Shown here: positions 32,664-41,354 of the stretch, in pieces | How the letters are laid out: each line of letters starts with the position of its first letter | Numbering within the stretch: the stretch's first letter is position 1 | Source: Bacteroidota bacterium | GTDB taxonomy: Bacteria; Bacteroidota; Bacteroidia; Flavobacteriales; Weeksellaceae | DNA: 42,521 nucleotides | NCBI GenBank assembly: GCA_023458415.1 | Contig: JAEWZO010000032.1 | Coordinates: 1-42,521, forward strand | Reading direction: 5' to 3' | Notes under the pieces: generated by a model | Database searches by the model: none | What the model was told of the DNA's origin: nothing | The model's input: only the letters and a program-made list of their open reading frames with translations | Made by a program: the position numbers and the translations under genes

Positions 32664-34196
32664 TTATCTTCTCCTTGTTCCCAAACCAAGCATTCCCAAC
32701 ACAGCTTTAGCACCTTCGCGCATCAGAGTATTTGTAAAAGTTCTTCCGGCACGGCTGCTCATCACCTGTTCAAACATTCCCGGCTCTTCTTTTACTTTTT
32801 TAGTTTTTGCAGTTACTGGCGCATCTTTCACAGCCTGTTCCATTCTGGAAGTTAACATTTCATACGCCGAATCTTTATCGACTGCATTCTCATATTTTGC
32901 AACCATTGCAGAACGTGAAGTTAGATCGGTAACTTCAGCATCATTCAGAACATCCATTCGAGATTCCGGTGAAATAAGATAAGTATGAACAAGTGGTGTT
33001 GGAATTCCCTTTTCGTCGAGCGCAGTAACAAAAGCTTCCCCAATTCCTAAATTCTGAATTAAATTTGCAGCGTCGTAAAACTCTGTAATCGGATAATTAT
33101 CAACCGCTTTCGTGATTTCCTTTTTATCTTTCGCCGTAAAACCTCTCAGTGCATGCTGAATTTTCAGGCCAAGCTGCGAAAGAACATTTTCCGGAACGTC
33201 ACCAGGAATCTGCGTGATGAAGTAAATTCCGACACCTTTGGAACGGATGAGCTTCACCATCGTTTCTATCTGAGAAAGCAAAACTTTGGAAGATTCTTTA
33301 AAAATTAAATGCGCTTCGTCGATAAACAGCACCAGTTTCGGCTTTCCTGCGTCGCCTTCTTCCGGAAAAGTCATATAAATCTCAGCAAATAGTGAAAGCA
33401 TAAAAGTTGAAAAAAGCTGAGGCTGCGTTTGTATATTTGACACACGCAAGATATTCACCACACCTTTGCCGTCGCGTTGCGCCAATAAATCCTGAACATC
33501 AAAACTTGGCTCTCCAAAAAATTCAGTGGCTCCTTGCTGCTCCAATGCAACGATTGAACGTAGAATCGCTCCCAACGAAGCAGATGAAATGGAACCGTAA
33601 TTATTGGAAAGGTCTGCTTTTCCCTGCGGATGGTCGGTAACGTACTGAAGAACTTTTTTCAAATCTTCGAGATCAATCAGCGGCAAACCTTTATCATCAC
33701 AGTATTTAAACACAATCGACATAATACTCGACTGTGTATCATTCAGCATCAAAATTTTAGAAAGCAAAACCGGACCGAATTCTGTCACCGTTGCTCTCAA
33801 TTTTACGCCACGCTCTCCGGAAATCGTCATTAATTCAACCGGAAAATTTTGCGCTTCCCAGTTCAGTTGCGTCTTTCCGTAACGTTCATCAATAATACTG
33901 TTTTTTGTTCCCAGCGCAGCAATTCCCGAGAAATCGCCTTTAATATCCAAAACAAGTGAAGGAATTCCTGCGTGCGATAGTTGTTCTGCAAAAACCTGTA
34001 CCGTTTTGGTTTTTCCTGTTCCTGTCGCACCGGCAATTAATCCGTGGCGGTTAATTGTTTTCAGTGGAACTGTTACGTCTACTTCAGGAATCACTTCTCC
34101 ACCCAAAATACCTTTTCCCAAAGTAATGTGTTCTCCTTTCGGTGTATATCTTGCGTTGAGATCTGCGATGAATTTTGCCTTGTCTGCCATAAACAT
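32664..34196 (-). CDS. HerA-like ATPase (DUF853/YjgR family)
   Basis: The 510-aa AAA-like ATPase has Walker A GATGTGKTKT near residue 58, Walker B LVLFIDEAHLIF near 285, and a downstream sensor segment GIYFITQIPGDVPENVLSQLG. The N-terminal HITLGKGILGGEVIPEVDV and the basic C-terminus LGLGTRRR are typical of the YjgR-like group, whose role is not established. Translation may start at the first ATG or at the second, two codons on (34190). There is a 39-bp gap to the exonuclease gene, so co-transcription is possible. Confidence 0.85.
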   Translation of the reverse strand: MFMADKAKFIADLNARYTPKGEHITLGKGILGGEVIPEVDVTVPLKTINRHGLIAGATGTGKTKTVQVFAEQLSHAGIPSLVLDIKGDFSGIAALGTKNSIIDERYGKTQLNWEAQNFPVELMTISGERGVKLRATVTEFGPVLLSKILMLNDTQSSIMSIVFKYCDDKGLPLIDLEDLKKVLQYVTDHPQGKADLSNNYGSISSASLGAILRSIVALEQQGATEFFGEPSFDVQDLLAQRDGKGVVNILRVSNIQTQPQLFSTFMLSLFAEIYMTFPEEGDAGKPKLVLFIDEAHLIFKESSKVLLSQIETMVKLIRSKGVGIYFITQIPGDVPENVLSQLGLKIQHALRGFTAKDKKEITKAVDNYPITEFYDAANLIQNLGIGEAFVTALDEKGIPTPLVHTYLISPESRMDVLNDAEVTDLTSRSAMVAKYENAVDKDSAYEMLTSRMEQAVKDAPVTAKTKKVKEEPGMFEQVMSSRAGRTFTNTLMREGAKAVLGMLGLGTRRR

Positions 34197-34378
34197 TGTA
34201 TTATTTAGAATGCTAAATTTAAAATATTTTATCCAAAGTTACGGCTTTAGATGTATTCTGAATGTTAAAAAGGATTTCATCACATCAAAACTTTTATACA
34301 GATAATTATCATAAAAACCAGTAGTGAAAATTGGCTTTAAATTGCTAAATTTGATATTTCCCTATTAAAAATCTTATT

Positions 34379-34822
34379 ATGAAACGAGAAGAAATCCTCG
34401 ACAGAATTATCGAGGAACAGCAAAGAGTGATAGATAATCTGAAACAGTCTGTAGACCGATATAAAACCGCTTCTGACCTTGATGAGGACGATACTTCCGA
34501 TCCGGATGATCTTGCCCGCCAAACAGAAGCTAAAGACATGCAACTTCGCTTTGAAAAAATGCTGCAAAAAGAAAAAACCGACATGAACTTCGTATTGGCC
34601 GAAAAGGAAAAAAGCCACGAAGAAGCAGAAGTTGGCGCCATTATAGAAACAGAAAAACATTTCATTTTTGTCGGTGTCGCCTTACCTGTCATAAAACTTA
34701 ACGGTAAAGATATTTACTGTGTTTCTCCGGACGCGCCTATTTATGGAAAACTCCGTGGGAAAAAGGTGAAAGAGTCCGCGGAAGTTGGAACCACTACATT
34801 TGAAATCTTAAATATCATGTAA
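34379..34822 (+). CDS. GreA/GreB-like coiled-coil protein
   Basis: The 147-aa protein has an N-terminal helical hairpin of about 75 residues (REEILDRIIEEQQRVIDNL; DDLARQTEAKDMQLRFEKML). A small C-terminal beta domain follows, with PVIKLNGKDIYCVSPDAPIYGKL. The layout resembles transcript-cleavage factors of the Gre type, where the coiled coil enters the RNA polymerase secondary channel. The acidic tip residues typical of true GreA are not obvious except for DEDDTSDPDD. A -7-like TAAATTTG lies at 34346-34353. Confidence 0.55.
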   Translation: MKREEILDRIIEEQQRVIDNLKQSVDRYKTASDLDEDDTSDPDDLARQTEAKDMQLRFEKMLQKEKTDMNFVLAEKEKSHEEAEVGAIIETEKHFIFVGVALPVIKLNGKDIYCVSPDAPIYGKLRGKKVKESAEVGTTTFEILNIM

Positions 34823-34838
34823 ATCATTTAAGAATCAG

Positions 34839-35639
34839 ATGCACATTTTAGGATATTTTTTTGCAATAGTCATCGGTTTGGTAATGGGAGTTATCGGCGG
34901 TGGCGGAAGCATATTAAGCGTTCCTATTTTTGTTTATGTTTTTGATATTGATGCAGTTACCGCGACAACTCTGTCGCTGTTTGTTGTAGGAATTACAAGC
35001 TCTGTAGGTTCGGTTGGCTATATAAAACAGCGACAGGTTGATTTCAAGACGGCGCTGCTTTTTGGTTTGCCGTCAATTCTGGGAATACTTTTTTCCAGGC
35101 GTGTTGTACTTCCACATTTGCCACCGTACATCATTAACCGATGGGGAATTACGCTGACAAAAGACATGTTCATCCTGATCCTGTTTGCAGTGTTAATGCT
35201 CATTTCCGCATTCAAAATGATCAAGACAATCGATAGACAAAGAATTCGACAGGCGCAGGAAATTAATTACACCATCCTAATTTCGCAAGGATTATTAGTC
35301 GGGATTATAACAGGATTTATCGGCGCAGGCGGAGGATTCCTGATTGTTCCGGCTTTGGTAATGCTTCTGCATGTTCCGATGAGGCAAGCCGTTGCTACAT
35401 CATTGTTCATTATTTCCATCAATTCGCTGATTGGTTTTATTTCTTCGTTGGACAAAGTGGCTATTAACTGGGGTTTTCTGTTAAGTTTTACAGCGTTATC
35501 GGTTGTTGGAATTCTTGTTGGTGTTGGAGTAGCAAAAAAAATTGAAGGACGAAGACTGAGGCCAATGTTTGGTTGGTTCGTGCTCATTATGGCCCTTTGG
35601 ATTATTCTGAACGAACTTCTGATCAAACAAATTACATAA
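34839..35639 (+). CDS. TauE/SafE-family membrane permease
   Basis: The 266-aa protein has about eight membrane helices in two homologous halves. Each half starts with the family glycine motif: GVIGGGGSILSVPIFV near residue 18 and GFIGAGGGFLIVPALV near 155. The family exports sulfite, sulfoacetate or related sulfur anions. Its position 117 bp upstream of the MBL-rhodanese gene suggests handling of sulfite or thiosulfate made by that cluster. Confidence 0.88.
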   Translation: MHILGYFFAIVIGLVMGVIGGGGSILSVPIFVYVFDIDAVTATTLSLFVVGITSSVGSVGYIKQRQVDFKTALLFGLPSILGILFSRRVVLPHLPPYIINRWGITLTKDMFILILFAVLMLISAFKMIKTIDRQRIRQAQEINYTILISQGLLVGIITGFIGAGGGFLIVPALVMLLHVPMRQAVATSLFIISINSLIGFISSLDKVAINWGFLLSFTALSVVGILVGVGVAKKIEGRRLRPMFGWFVLIMALWIILNELLIKQIT

Positions 35640-35677
35640 ACTGCTGTGTACCGAATGGCAAAACATTGATTGTATCT

Positions 35678-35717
35678 ATTGTACAATTAATATTTTTCGC
35701 GAAATTTTGAAAATATT
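35678..35717. promoter_or_regulatory. Nested palindromes upstream of the sulfur cassette
   Basis: ATTGTACAAT (35678-35687) and TTTCGCGAAA (35695-35704) are perfect 10-bp palindromes. AATATTTT (35689-35696) and AAAATATT (35710-35717) are an inverted pair around the second. CAAATTTGC at 35723-35731 may be the -7 region. This looks like the operator of a repressor controlling the MBL-rhodanese gene. Confidence 0.45.
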
Positions 35718-35756
35718 AGTATCAAATTTGCAATACCAACTAAAATATAAAATACA

Positions 35757-37166
35757 ATGAAAGTAGAACAGATTTATACCGGCTGCCTTGCGCAGGGAGC
35801 ATATTACATTGTATCGGAAAACGAAGCAGCGATTATTGATCCGCTTCGTGAAATTCATCCTTACCTGGAAAGACTTGAAAAAGACGGAGTAACCTTAAAA
35901 TATATTTTCGAAACTCATTTTCATGCGGATTTTGTTTCCGGTCATTTAGATTTAAGTAAAAAAACCGGCGCTCCTATTATTTATGGACCAACTGCTAAAC
36001 CGGAGTTTGAAGCTATTGTGGCAGAAGACAATCAGATTTTTGAAATCGGAAAAGCAAAAATAAAAGTTCTTCACACGCCTGGTCACACCATGGAAAGTAC
36101 AACTTATCTTTTGATAGATGAATCCGGAAAGGAAACCGCGATTTTTTCTGGTGACACGCTGTTTTTAGGTGATGTAGGTCGTCCAGATCTCGCTCAGAAA
36201 GCCGCAAACATGACACAGCAGGAACTTGCCGGACTTTTGTACGACAGTTTACAGAATAAAATTATGCCGCTTGCAGACGATATCACAGTTTATCCGGCGC
36301 ACGGCGCAGGTTCAGCGTGTGGAAAGAATATGCAGAAGGAAACAGTAGATACGTTAGGAAATCAGAAAAAAAGTAACTACGCACTAAATCAACCTAACAA
36401 AGAAGCTTTTATAGATGCGGTTCTTGACGGACTTACGGCACCACCGAAGTATTTCGGAATGAACGTTGCGATGAACAAAGGAGGTTACGAAAGTTTCGAA
36501 AACGTAATGAAAAGTGGAATGACACCTCTTTCACCGGAAGATTTTGAAATCGCAGCCGAGGAAACCGGAGCTCTGATTCTCGACACTCGTCCTGCCGCAG
36601 AATTTCATAAAAGCTTTATTCCAAACTCGGTAAACATTGGCCTGAAAGGAGATTTTGCACCGTGGGTAGGCGCAATGATTGTTGACGTTCAGCAGCCGCT
36701 GCTTTTGGTTACCGTACCTGGAACAGAAGAAGAAGCGATCACAAGACTTTCAAGAGTTGGGTTCGATAATGTGATCGGATATCTTGACAAAGGTTTTGAA
36801 ACTTGGGAAAAATCCGGAAAGGAAACCGATTCCATCAAAAGAATTTCTCCGGATGAATTTGCAGAGCAGTTTACTGAAAACTCGAAAGTAATTGATGTAA
36901 GAAAGGAAACTGAATATGCCGCAGAACATATCGAAGATGCTTACAGCCGTCCGCTGGACAGCATTTCTGAATGGGCATCCGGAGTTGATGATACTGACCA
37001 TTTCTTCCTGCACTGCGCCGGTGGTTACAGAAGTATGATTGCCGCAAGTATTCTAAACGCTAGAGGAATCCGAAACTTCACAGAAGTTGAAGGTGGATTC
37101 AACGGCATTAAAAAAACAGAAAAAGTACCAACTTCAGATTTTGTTTGCCAAAGTAAAACAATATAA
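35757..37166 (+). CDS. Persulfide-dioxygenase-like MBL protein with two rhodanese domains
   Basis: The 469-aa protein's N-terminal metallo-beta-lactamase domain carries ETHFHADFVSGH, HTPGHTMEST, FSGDTLFLGDVGRPDL and YPAHGAGSACGK, the ETHE1/BLH pattern that oxidises glutathione or protein persulfide to sulfite. The first rhodanese domain (about residues 265-355, LILDTRPAAEFHKSFIPNSV) lacks the catalytic Cys, having LLLVTVPGTEEE at that place. The second (about 375-460, VIDVRKETEYAAEHI) keeps it in FLHCAGGYRS. The gene is followed 4 bp later by the rhodanese-cupin gene. Confidence 0.9.
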   Translation: MKVEQIYTGCLAQGAYYIVSENEAAIIDPLREIHPYLERLEKDGVTLKYIFETHFHADFVSGHLDLSKKTGAPIIYGPTAKPEFEAIVAEDNQIFEIGKAKIKVLHTPGHTMESTTYLLIDESGKETAIFSGDTLFLGDVGRPDLAQKAANMTQQELAGLLYDSLQNKIMPLADDITVYPAHGAGSACGKNMQKETVDTLGNQKKSNYALNQPNKEAFIDAVLDGLTAPPKYFGMNVAMNKGGYESFENVMKSGMTPLSPEDFEIAAEETGALILDTRPAAEFHKSFIPNSVNIGLKGDFAPWVGAMIVDVQQPLLLVTVPGTEEEAITRLSRVGFDNVIGYLDKGFETWEKSGKETDSIKRISPDEFAEQFTENSKVIDVRKETEYAAEHIEDAYSRPLDSISEWASGVDDTDHFFLHCAGGYRSMIAASILNARGIRNFTEVEGGFNGIKKTEKVPTSDFVCQSKTI

Positions 37167-37170
37167 TATC

Positions 37171-37824
37171 GTGAATTTGAGAAGCTTTTTGCTTGTTTTG
37201 ATTTCGGCTTTGCTGATTACAAGTTGTTCCTCGCAGCAAAACAGTCGTGAACAAGGAACTGAATTGAAAAACGTTGCAACGATTTCTGAAGCTACGTTGG
37301 TTGATGTTCGGGTTCCGGAAGAATTCTCAGGCAGCCCGGTGAAAAACGCCGTCAATATTCCACTTGCTGAAATTGAGCACAATCTAGATTTTTTCAGAAA
37401 ACAGAAACAGACGGTTTTATTCTGTAATAAAGGAAAACAGGCAAATGAAGCCTATCAGAAACTCAGAAAAAACGGCATCAAAAACATTCAGAAAGCACCA
37501 ACCTGGAAAGAAGCTTTAGCTATGCAAAATAATATTTATAACAACGTAGTTTTCAGCAAAGAAAAACCATCGACCTTTGTTGTAAAGAAAACAGACAAAA
37601 TTCAGCAAATAGCAGTAGCGCTTGCTGAAGGAACATTGCTCAAAAAACATATCACTTCAGTCCCCACTCAATTAGTAGTTGTAAAAGGAAGTATTGTGTT
37701 TAAGATAAATAATGAAGATTATACCTTTATTGAGGGCGACACTTACGACATACCCGTAAATGTGGAACACGAAGTAGTCGGAAAATCTGCGGAGAACCTT
37801 TTTATACTTACCAAAGAACTTTAA
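37171..37824 (+). CDS. Rhodanese-cupin fusion lipoprotein
   Basis: The 217-aa lipoprotein starts at GTG 37171: MNLRSFLLVLISALLITSC is a clear lipobox leader, and the frame upstream overlaps the preceding gene. Residues about 35-115 form a rhodanese domain with TLVDVRVPEEFSGSPVKNAV and a Cys loop VLFCNKGKQANEAY. Residues about 130-215 form a cupin: VALAEGTLLKKHITSVPTQL, GSIVFKINNEDYTF and GDTYDIPVNVEHEV. The His residues could bind a metal. Envelope-side sulfur transfer or detoxification is inferred. It lies between the MBL-rhodanese and thioredoxin genes. Confidence 0.8.
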   Translation: MNLRSFLLVLISALLITSCSSQQNSREQGTELKNVATISEATLVDVRVPEEFSGSPVKNAVNIPLAEIEHNLDFFRKQKQTVLFCNKGKQANEAYQKLRKNGIKNIQKAPTWKEALAMQNNIYNNVVFSKEKPSTFVVKKTDKIQQIAVALAEGTLLKKHITSVPTQLVVVKGSIVFKINNEDYTFIEGDTYDIPVNVEHEVVGKSAENLFILTKEL

Positions 37825-37834
37825 AAAATTAGAA

Positions 37835-38140
37835 ATGTCACAAAAATTTCAAGAATTAATAAACGAAGAGAGACCCGTACTTATTGATTTCTTTGCTACT
37901 TGGTGTGGACCGTGCAAAGTGCAGTCGTCTGTCTTAACTACAGTAAAGGAAAATATAGGCGACAAGGCAAGAATTTTAAAGATTGATGTAGACCAATATC
38001 CGGCAATTGCAGCAGAATACGGTGTCCGCGGCGTTCCGACATTGGCCGTTTTCAAACAGGGAGAATTGCTTTATAAACAGAGCGGGGTGCATGACGTCAA
38101 TAAACTGACTGATCTTCTAACTAAATTTTCAGAATCATAA
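37835..38140 (+). CDS. Thioredoxin
   Basis: The 101-aa protein is a complete thioredoxin fold with active site FFATWCGPCKVQ near residue 29 and the cis-Pro loop GVRGVPTLAVF near 70. It has no signal peptide, so it is cytoplasmic. It is the last gene of the sulfur cassette, 10 bp after the rhodanese-cupin gene. It probably reduces persulfides or disulfides formed by the rhodaneses. A bidirectional terminator follows. Confidence 0.92.
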   Translation: MSQKFQELINEERPVLIDFFATWCGPCKVQSSVLTTVKENIGDKARILKIDVDQYPAIAAEYGVRGVPTLAVFKQGELLYKQSGVHDVNKLTDLLTKFSES

Positions 38141-38141
38141 T

Positions 38142-38171
38142 AAAAAAACCGGAGATGTCTCCGGTTTTTTT
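38142..38171. terminator. Bidirectional terminator between thioredoxin and nitrilase genes
   Basis: ACCGGAGA / TCTCCGGT with a very short loop is flanked by A7 and T7, so it can end transcripts from both converging genes. Confidence 0.85.
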
Positions 38172-38931
38172 ATAGATCTATTTTGAAACTGTCCCTGTCG
38201 TTTAAGAACTGAAAATGTTTTCGGAATTTTCTGAGTCTTTCTAAATCAATTTCCGCAGAAACAATATTTCCTGATTTTTCAGAGATTTCAGATCCATCAG
38301 CAAAAAAGCAGTATGAACTTTCAGGATAATATAAATTGTTTCCGTCTGTTCCGATTCGATTCAATCCAACTACATAACTCAAATTTTCCAGCGCTCTTGC
38401 TTTGAGCAGATGTTCCCAGGCTTCGACCCTTTTTTCCGGCCAGTTGGCTACATAAAGTATTGTATCATAATCATCATTACTTCTGGAAAACACAGGAAAA
38501 CGCAAATCATAACAAACCTGCAATAAAAAACGGACACCTCTAAATTCAATCACCACTCGTTTATTTCCCGGCGAATAAATTTCATCTTCACCAGAGAACG
38601 AAAAAAGATGTCGCTTGTCGTAAAATGTAGTGTTCCCATTGGGTTCCACAAAATAAAAACGGTTTTTAAAACTGCCGTTATCAAAAACTGAAACACTTCC
38701 ACCTACTGCTGCATCCATAGAAGCAGCAAATTTTTTCATCCAGTTCAACGTCTCATCATTTCTATCCGCAATTTCTTCTGCATCCATACAAAAACCGGTC
38801 GCAAACATTTCAGGAAGCAAGAAAAGATCGGCGTTTACATGCTGAAAATCAAGCTCAATGTTCCTGAAATTTTCAGATTTATTCTTCCATGAAATATCCA
38901 AATTAAGGGCGGAAATTCTTAAACAGCTCAT
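38170..38931 (-). CDS. Nitrilase-superfamily amidohydrolase (omega-amidase-like)
   Basis: The 253-aa C-N hydrolase has the catalytic triad Glu in LLPEMFATGF, Lys in FYDKRHLFSF and Cys in LQVCYDLRFP. The sequence LPEMFATGFCMD and the length match the YafV/NIT2-like group that removes omega-amides such as alpha-ketoglutaramate or alpha-ketosuccinamate. Substrate assignment is by family only. It is convergent with the thioredoxin gene. Confidence 0.88.
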   Translation of the reverse strand: MSCLRISALNLDISWKNKSENFRNIELDFQHVNADLFLLPEMFATGFCMDAEEIADRNDETLNWMKKFAASMDAAVGGSVSVFDNGSFKNRFYFVEPNGNTTFYDKRHLFSFSGEDEIYSPGNKRVVIEFRGVRFLLQVCYDLRFPVFSRSNDDYDTILYVANWPEKRVEAWEHLLKARALENLSYVVGLNRIGTDGNNLYYPESSYCFFADGSEISEKSGNIVSAEIDLERLRKFRKHFQFLNDRDSFKIDL

Positions 38932-39049
38932 GATTTGTGTACGTTGTTACTGATTGAATTTAACTTTAATGAAAATTTTTAATCAAGCAAAGATACGTTT
39001 TGGTCTTATTTTTGCAACTCCATTTTCATAACATTAAAATAAATAAATT

Positions 39050-39493
39050 ATGAAAAAGCTAGTCTTAGTATTCTCGATGCTATTTTTAGGAGGCGGAATT
39101 CTTTCTGCTCAGGCGTGGAACGGTAAAGGTGACCAAAAACTTCAGGTTGGTTTCAACGGTTGGGGTTATGGTACAGGTATTACTGCATCTTACGATTATG
39201 GTTTAGGTTCTATTGTTTCCTTAGGTGCCGGTGCGAACTTTTATTTCGACGGTTACAAAGATAACAATGAGGACAACAACGTATTTGTATTTGGTAGATT
39301 AGGTTTCCACCTTCAGGAGCCTCTAGGTTTACCAGAGCAGTGGGATATCTATCCAGGTGTAAATCTCGGTCTATTAGGTAAAGATTTTGGTATCGGTGCA
39401 CACCTTGGTGTTAGATATTTCTTCAACAACAATGTAGGTATCTACGGAGAATTTGGTAACAACGGTAGTTTAGGTGTTTCTTTCAACTTCTAA
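39050..39493 (+). CDS. Small outer-membrane beta-barrel-like protein (DUF6646-like)
   Basis: The 147-aa protein has a signal peptide (cleavage near LSAQ). The remainder is made of alternating aromatic/glycine strands (LQVGFNGWGYGTGITASYDY, IVSLGAGANFYF) and ends SLGVSFNF, with the terminal Phe usual for outer-membrane barrels. The segment YKDNNEDNN may be a surface loop. It resembles small flavobacterial proteins annotated DUF6646, recalled rather than searched. A -7-like TATTTTTG lies at 39007-39014. Confidence 0.65.
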   Translation: MKKLVLVFSMLFLGGGILSAQAWNGKGDQKLQVGFNGWGYGTGITASYDYGLGSIVSLGAGANFYFDGYKDNNEDNNVFVFGRLGFHLQEPLGLPEQWDIYPGVNLGLLGKDFGIGAHLGVRYFFNNNVGIYGEFGNNGSLGVSFNF

Positions 39494-39515
39494 TCTTACT
39501 CAACAAAATAATAAG

Positions 39516-39545
39516 GGACTTCATGGAAATGAGGTCCTTTTTTGT
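39516..39545 (+). terminator. Terminator of the small outer-membrane protein gene
   Basis: GGACTTCAT / ATGAGGTCC (one wobble) with loop GGAA and a T-rich tail that overlaps the rseP promoter. Confidence 0.75.
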
Positions 39546-39575
39546 TTGGCATGCTTTTGATAATTAGTACATTTG
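39545..39575 (+). promoter_or_regulatory. Promoter of rseP
   Basis: TTTG at 39545-39548, a 19-bp spacer, then TACATTTG at 39568-39575, 26 bp before the ATG. Confidence 0.7.
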
Positions 39576-39601
39576 CAAAATTCTAATTTTTAATAGTATT
39601 G

Positions 39602-41083
39602 ATGGAAATTTCACTCAAAATATTTCAGTTCATTCTAAGTATTTCAATTCTTGTTTTCCTGCATGAACTTGGCCACTATCTTCCAGCCAAATGGTTTAAA
39701 ACAAGGGCAGAAAAATTCTTTCTCTTTTTCGATCCTTGGTTCTCTTTATTTTCAATGAAGAAAATCAACGGTAAATGGAAGTATAAATTCTTTTCAAAAA
39801 ACTTACCCGACACGGAAGTAGTAACGGTGAACGGTGAAAAAAAGGAAGTTCCTGTAAACATTGAAAATCTTCCGGATTCTGACTGGAGAAAACATCCCGA
39901 AAGCACAAAATGGGGAATTGGCTGGTTGCCAATGGGCGGTTATGTGAAAATTGCAGGAATGGTAGACGAAAGCATGGACACCGAACAGCTAAAAAAACCG
40001 GCTGAACCTTGGGAATTCCGGAGCAAACCGGCTTGGCAAAGACTGATTATCATGTTGGGGGGTGTAACGGTTAACTTTCTTTTAGCTTGGTTTATCTATT
40101 CTTGCCTTTCTTATTTTAACGGTGAAAGAATATTTGACGCTTCGAAAGCTGATGTTACTATGCATTATGGTGAACCGGCCAAGAAAATGGGTTTTCAGGA
40201 TGGTGATAAAATCTTAAAAGTTGACGGTAAAACGCAGAATAATCTTGATAAACTAACACTGGATGTCCTACTGAGCGATAATGTAACCGTATTAAGAAAC
40301 GGACAGGAGGTCACCTTCAACACCAGCGATGACGGGAAAGCAATGGTTTTCCAGGAAGATGTTCCAAAATCTTTCCTTACACCAAGAATTGATCCGGTTG
40401 TGGATACGATTTATATGCAGCAGGCAACTGATGCTGGTTTACAAGTTGGCGACAAGATTTTGAAGATTAACGGAGCTCCAATTTCATACTATGATGAAGT
40501 AACAACTATTGTTTCGCCTTTAGCAGGAAAAAATGTAAACTTTGAAGTGGAAAGAAACGGTGCAGTAGTGCCGCTTACTTTGCCGGTTGCTGCAGATGGA
40601 AAAATTGGAATGGGATCTTACAAACAGTTCGAGTCGTTCCTTTCCGAGAGAACTTTTACACCGATTCAAGCGATCGGAAGAGGTTTCACCCGTTCCATTG
40701 AAGTATTAACGTACCAAATAAAGCAGTTTAAACTTGTGTTCAACCGCAAAGTACAGGGTTATAAAAAAGTTTCAGGTCCGATTGGAATTGTAAACCAAAT
40801 GTCTGTAAACAAAGACAAAGCAGGGAATGTTTCCATCGACTGGAATTATTTCTGGGGCTTCACCGCAATGTTCTCGGTTTGGTTGGCATTTCTTAACCTA
40901 ATCCCAATTCCAGGACTTGACGGAGGACACGTGATGTTTACACTTTGGGAAATGATTACCGGAAAACCGGTACCACAAAAAGTATTGGAAAATGCTCAGA
41001 TGATTGGAGTTATCTTCCTGTTGGGATTGATGATTTTGATATTCGGGAACGACATCTTCAAAGCACTGACAGGAAATTCTTAA
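39602..41083 (+). CDS. rseP: RIP (site-2) zinc metalloprotease RseP
   Basis: This membrane-embedded protease cleaves transmembrane anti-sigma factors and similar substrates. It has the zinc motif LHELGHYLPAKW in the first helix, WLPMGGYVKIAGMVDESMD after it, and two PDZ domains near residues 185-270 and 275-345. The second metal motif is NLIPIPGLDGGHVMF. The 493-aa length includes the insertion around FFSKNLPDTEVVTVNGEKK, as is common in flavobacteria. I take ATG 39602; the TTG one codon upstream is unlikely. Confidence 0.94.
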   Translation: MEISLKIFQFILSISILVFLHELGHYLPAKWFKTRAEKFFLFFDPWFSLFSMKKINGKWKYKFFSKNLPDTEVVTVNGEKKEVPVNIENLPDSDWRKHPESTKWGIGWLPMGGYVKIAGMVDESMDTEQLKKPAEPWEFRSKPAWQRLIIMLGGVTVNFLLAWFIYSCLSYFNGERIFDASKADVTMHYGEPAKKMGFQDGDKILKVDGKTQNNLDKLTLDVLLSDNVTVLRNGQEVTFNTSDDGKAMVFQEDVPKSFLTPRIDPVVDTIYMQQATDAGLQVGDKILKINGAPISYYDEVTTIVSPLAGKNVNFEVERNGAVVPLTLPVAADGKIGMGSYKQFESFLSERTFTPIQAIGRGFTRSIEVLTYQIKQFKLVFNRKVQGYKKVSGPIGIVNQMSVNKDKAGNVSIDWNYFWGFTAMFSVWLAFLNLIPIPGLDGGHVMFTLWEMITGKPVPQKVLENAQMIGVIFLLGLMILIFGNDIFKALTGNS

Positions 41084-41099
41084 ATTTTTTTAAAAATTA

Positions 41100-41131
41100 T
41101 TTGTGTGCAATTGAAAAACTTTTTATATTTG
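41100..41131 (+). promoter_or_regulatory. Promoter of tRNA-Asn
   Basis: TTTG at 41100-41103, a 20-bp spacer, then TATATTTG at 41124-41131: a full consensus match 25 bp before the tRNA. Confidence 0.75.
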
Positions 41132-41156
41132 CACACGCTTAAAAACAATAGAGCAT

Positions 41157-41230
41157 TCCTCTTTAGCTCAGTTGGTTAGAGCATCTGACTGTTAATCAGA
41201 GGGTCGCTGGTTCGAGCCCAGCAAGAGGAG
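41157..41230 (+). tRNA. tRNA-Asn (anticodon GTT)
   Basis: This is a 74-nt cloverleaf. The acceptor TCCTCTT pairs with AAGAGGA, the discriminator is G, the anticodon loop is CTGTTAA with GTT, and the T-arm is GCTGGTTCGAGCCCAGC. CCA is not encoded beyond the discriminator. It is likely the insertion site of the second island beginning directly downstream. Confidence 0.95.
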
Positions 41231-41240
41231 CACTGAAAAC

Positions 41241-41275
41241 GAGACACTTACAGAAATGTGAGTGTCTTTTTTTAT
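41241..41275 (+). terminator. Terminator behind tRNA-Asn
   Basis: GACACTTAC / GTGAGTGTC (one wobble) with a short loop and a T run, about 10 bp after the tRNA. Confidence 0.75.
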
Positions 41276-41280
41276 ATTTG

Positions 41281-41300
41281 TCACGAACATTTCACGAACA
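41281..41300 (+). repeat. Direct repeat TCACGAACA x2 (arm-type-site-like)
   Basis: TCACGAACA at 41281-41289 and 41292-41300, 11 bp apart. It sits at the same place relative to tRNA and terminator as the TTGTACTAAA pair in the tRNA-Glu element. Confidence 0.5.
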
Positions 41301-41354
41301 AAAGTATTTTATTTTAATGCTATTTTTGTGTAAGAATATTTTAGTACGTTATCT

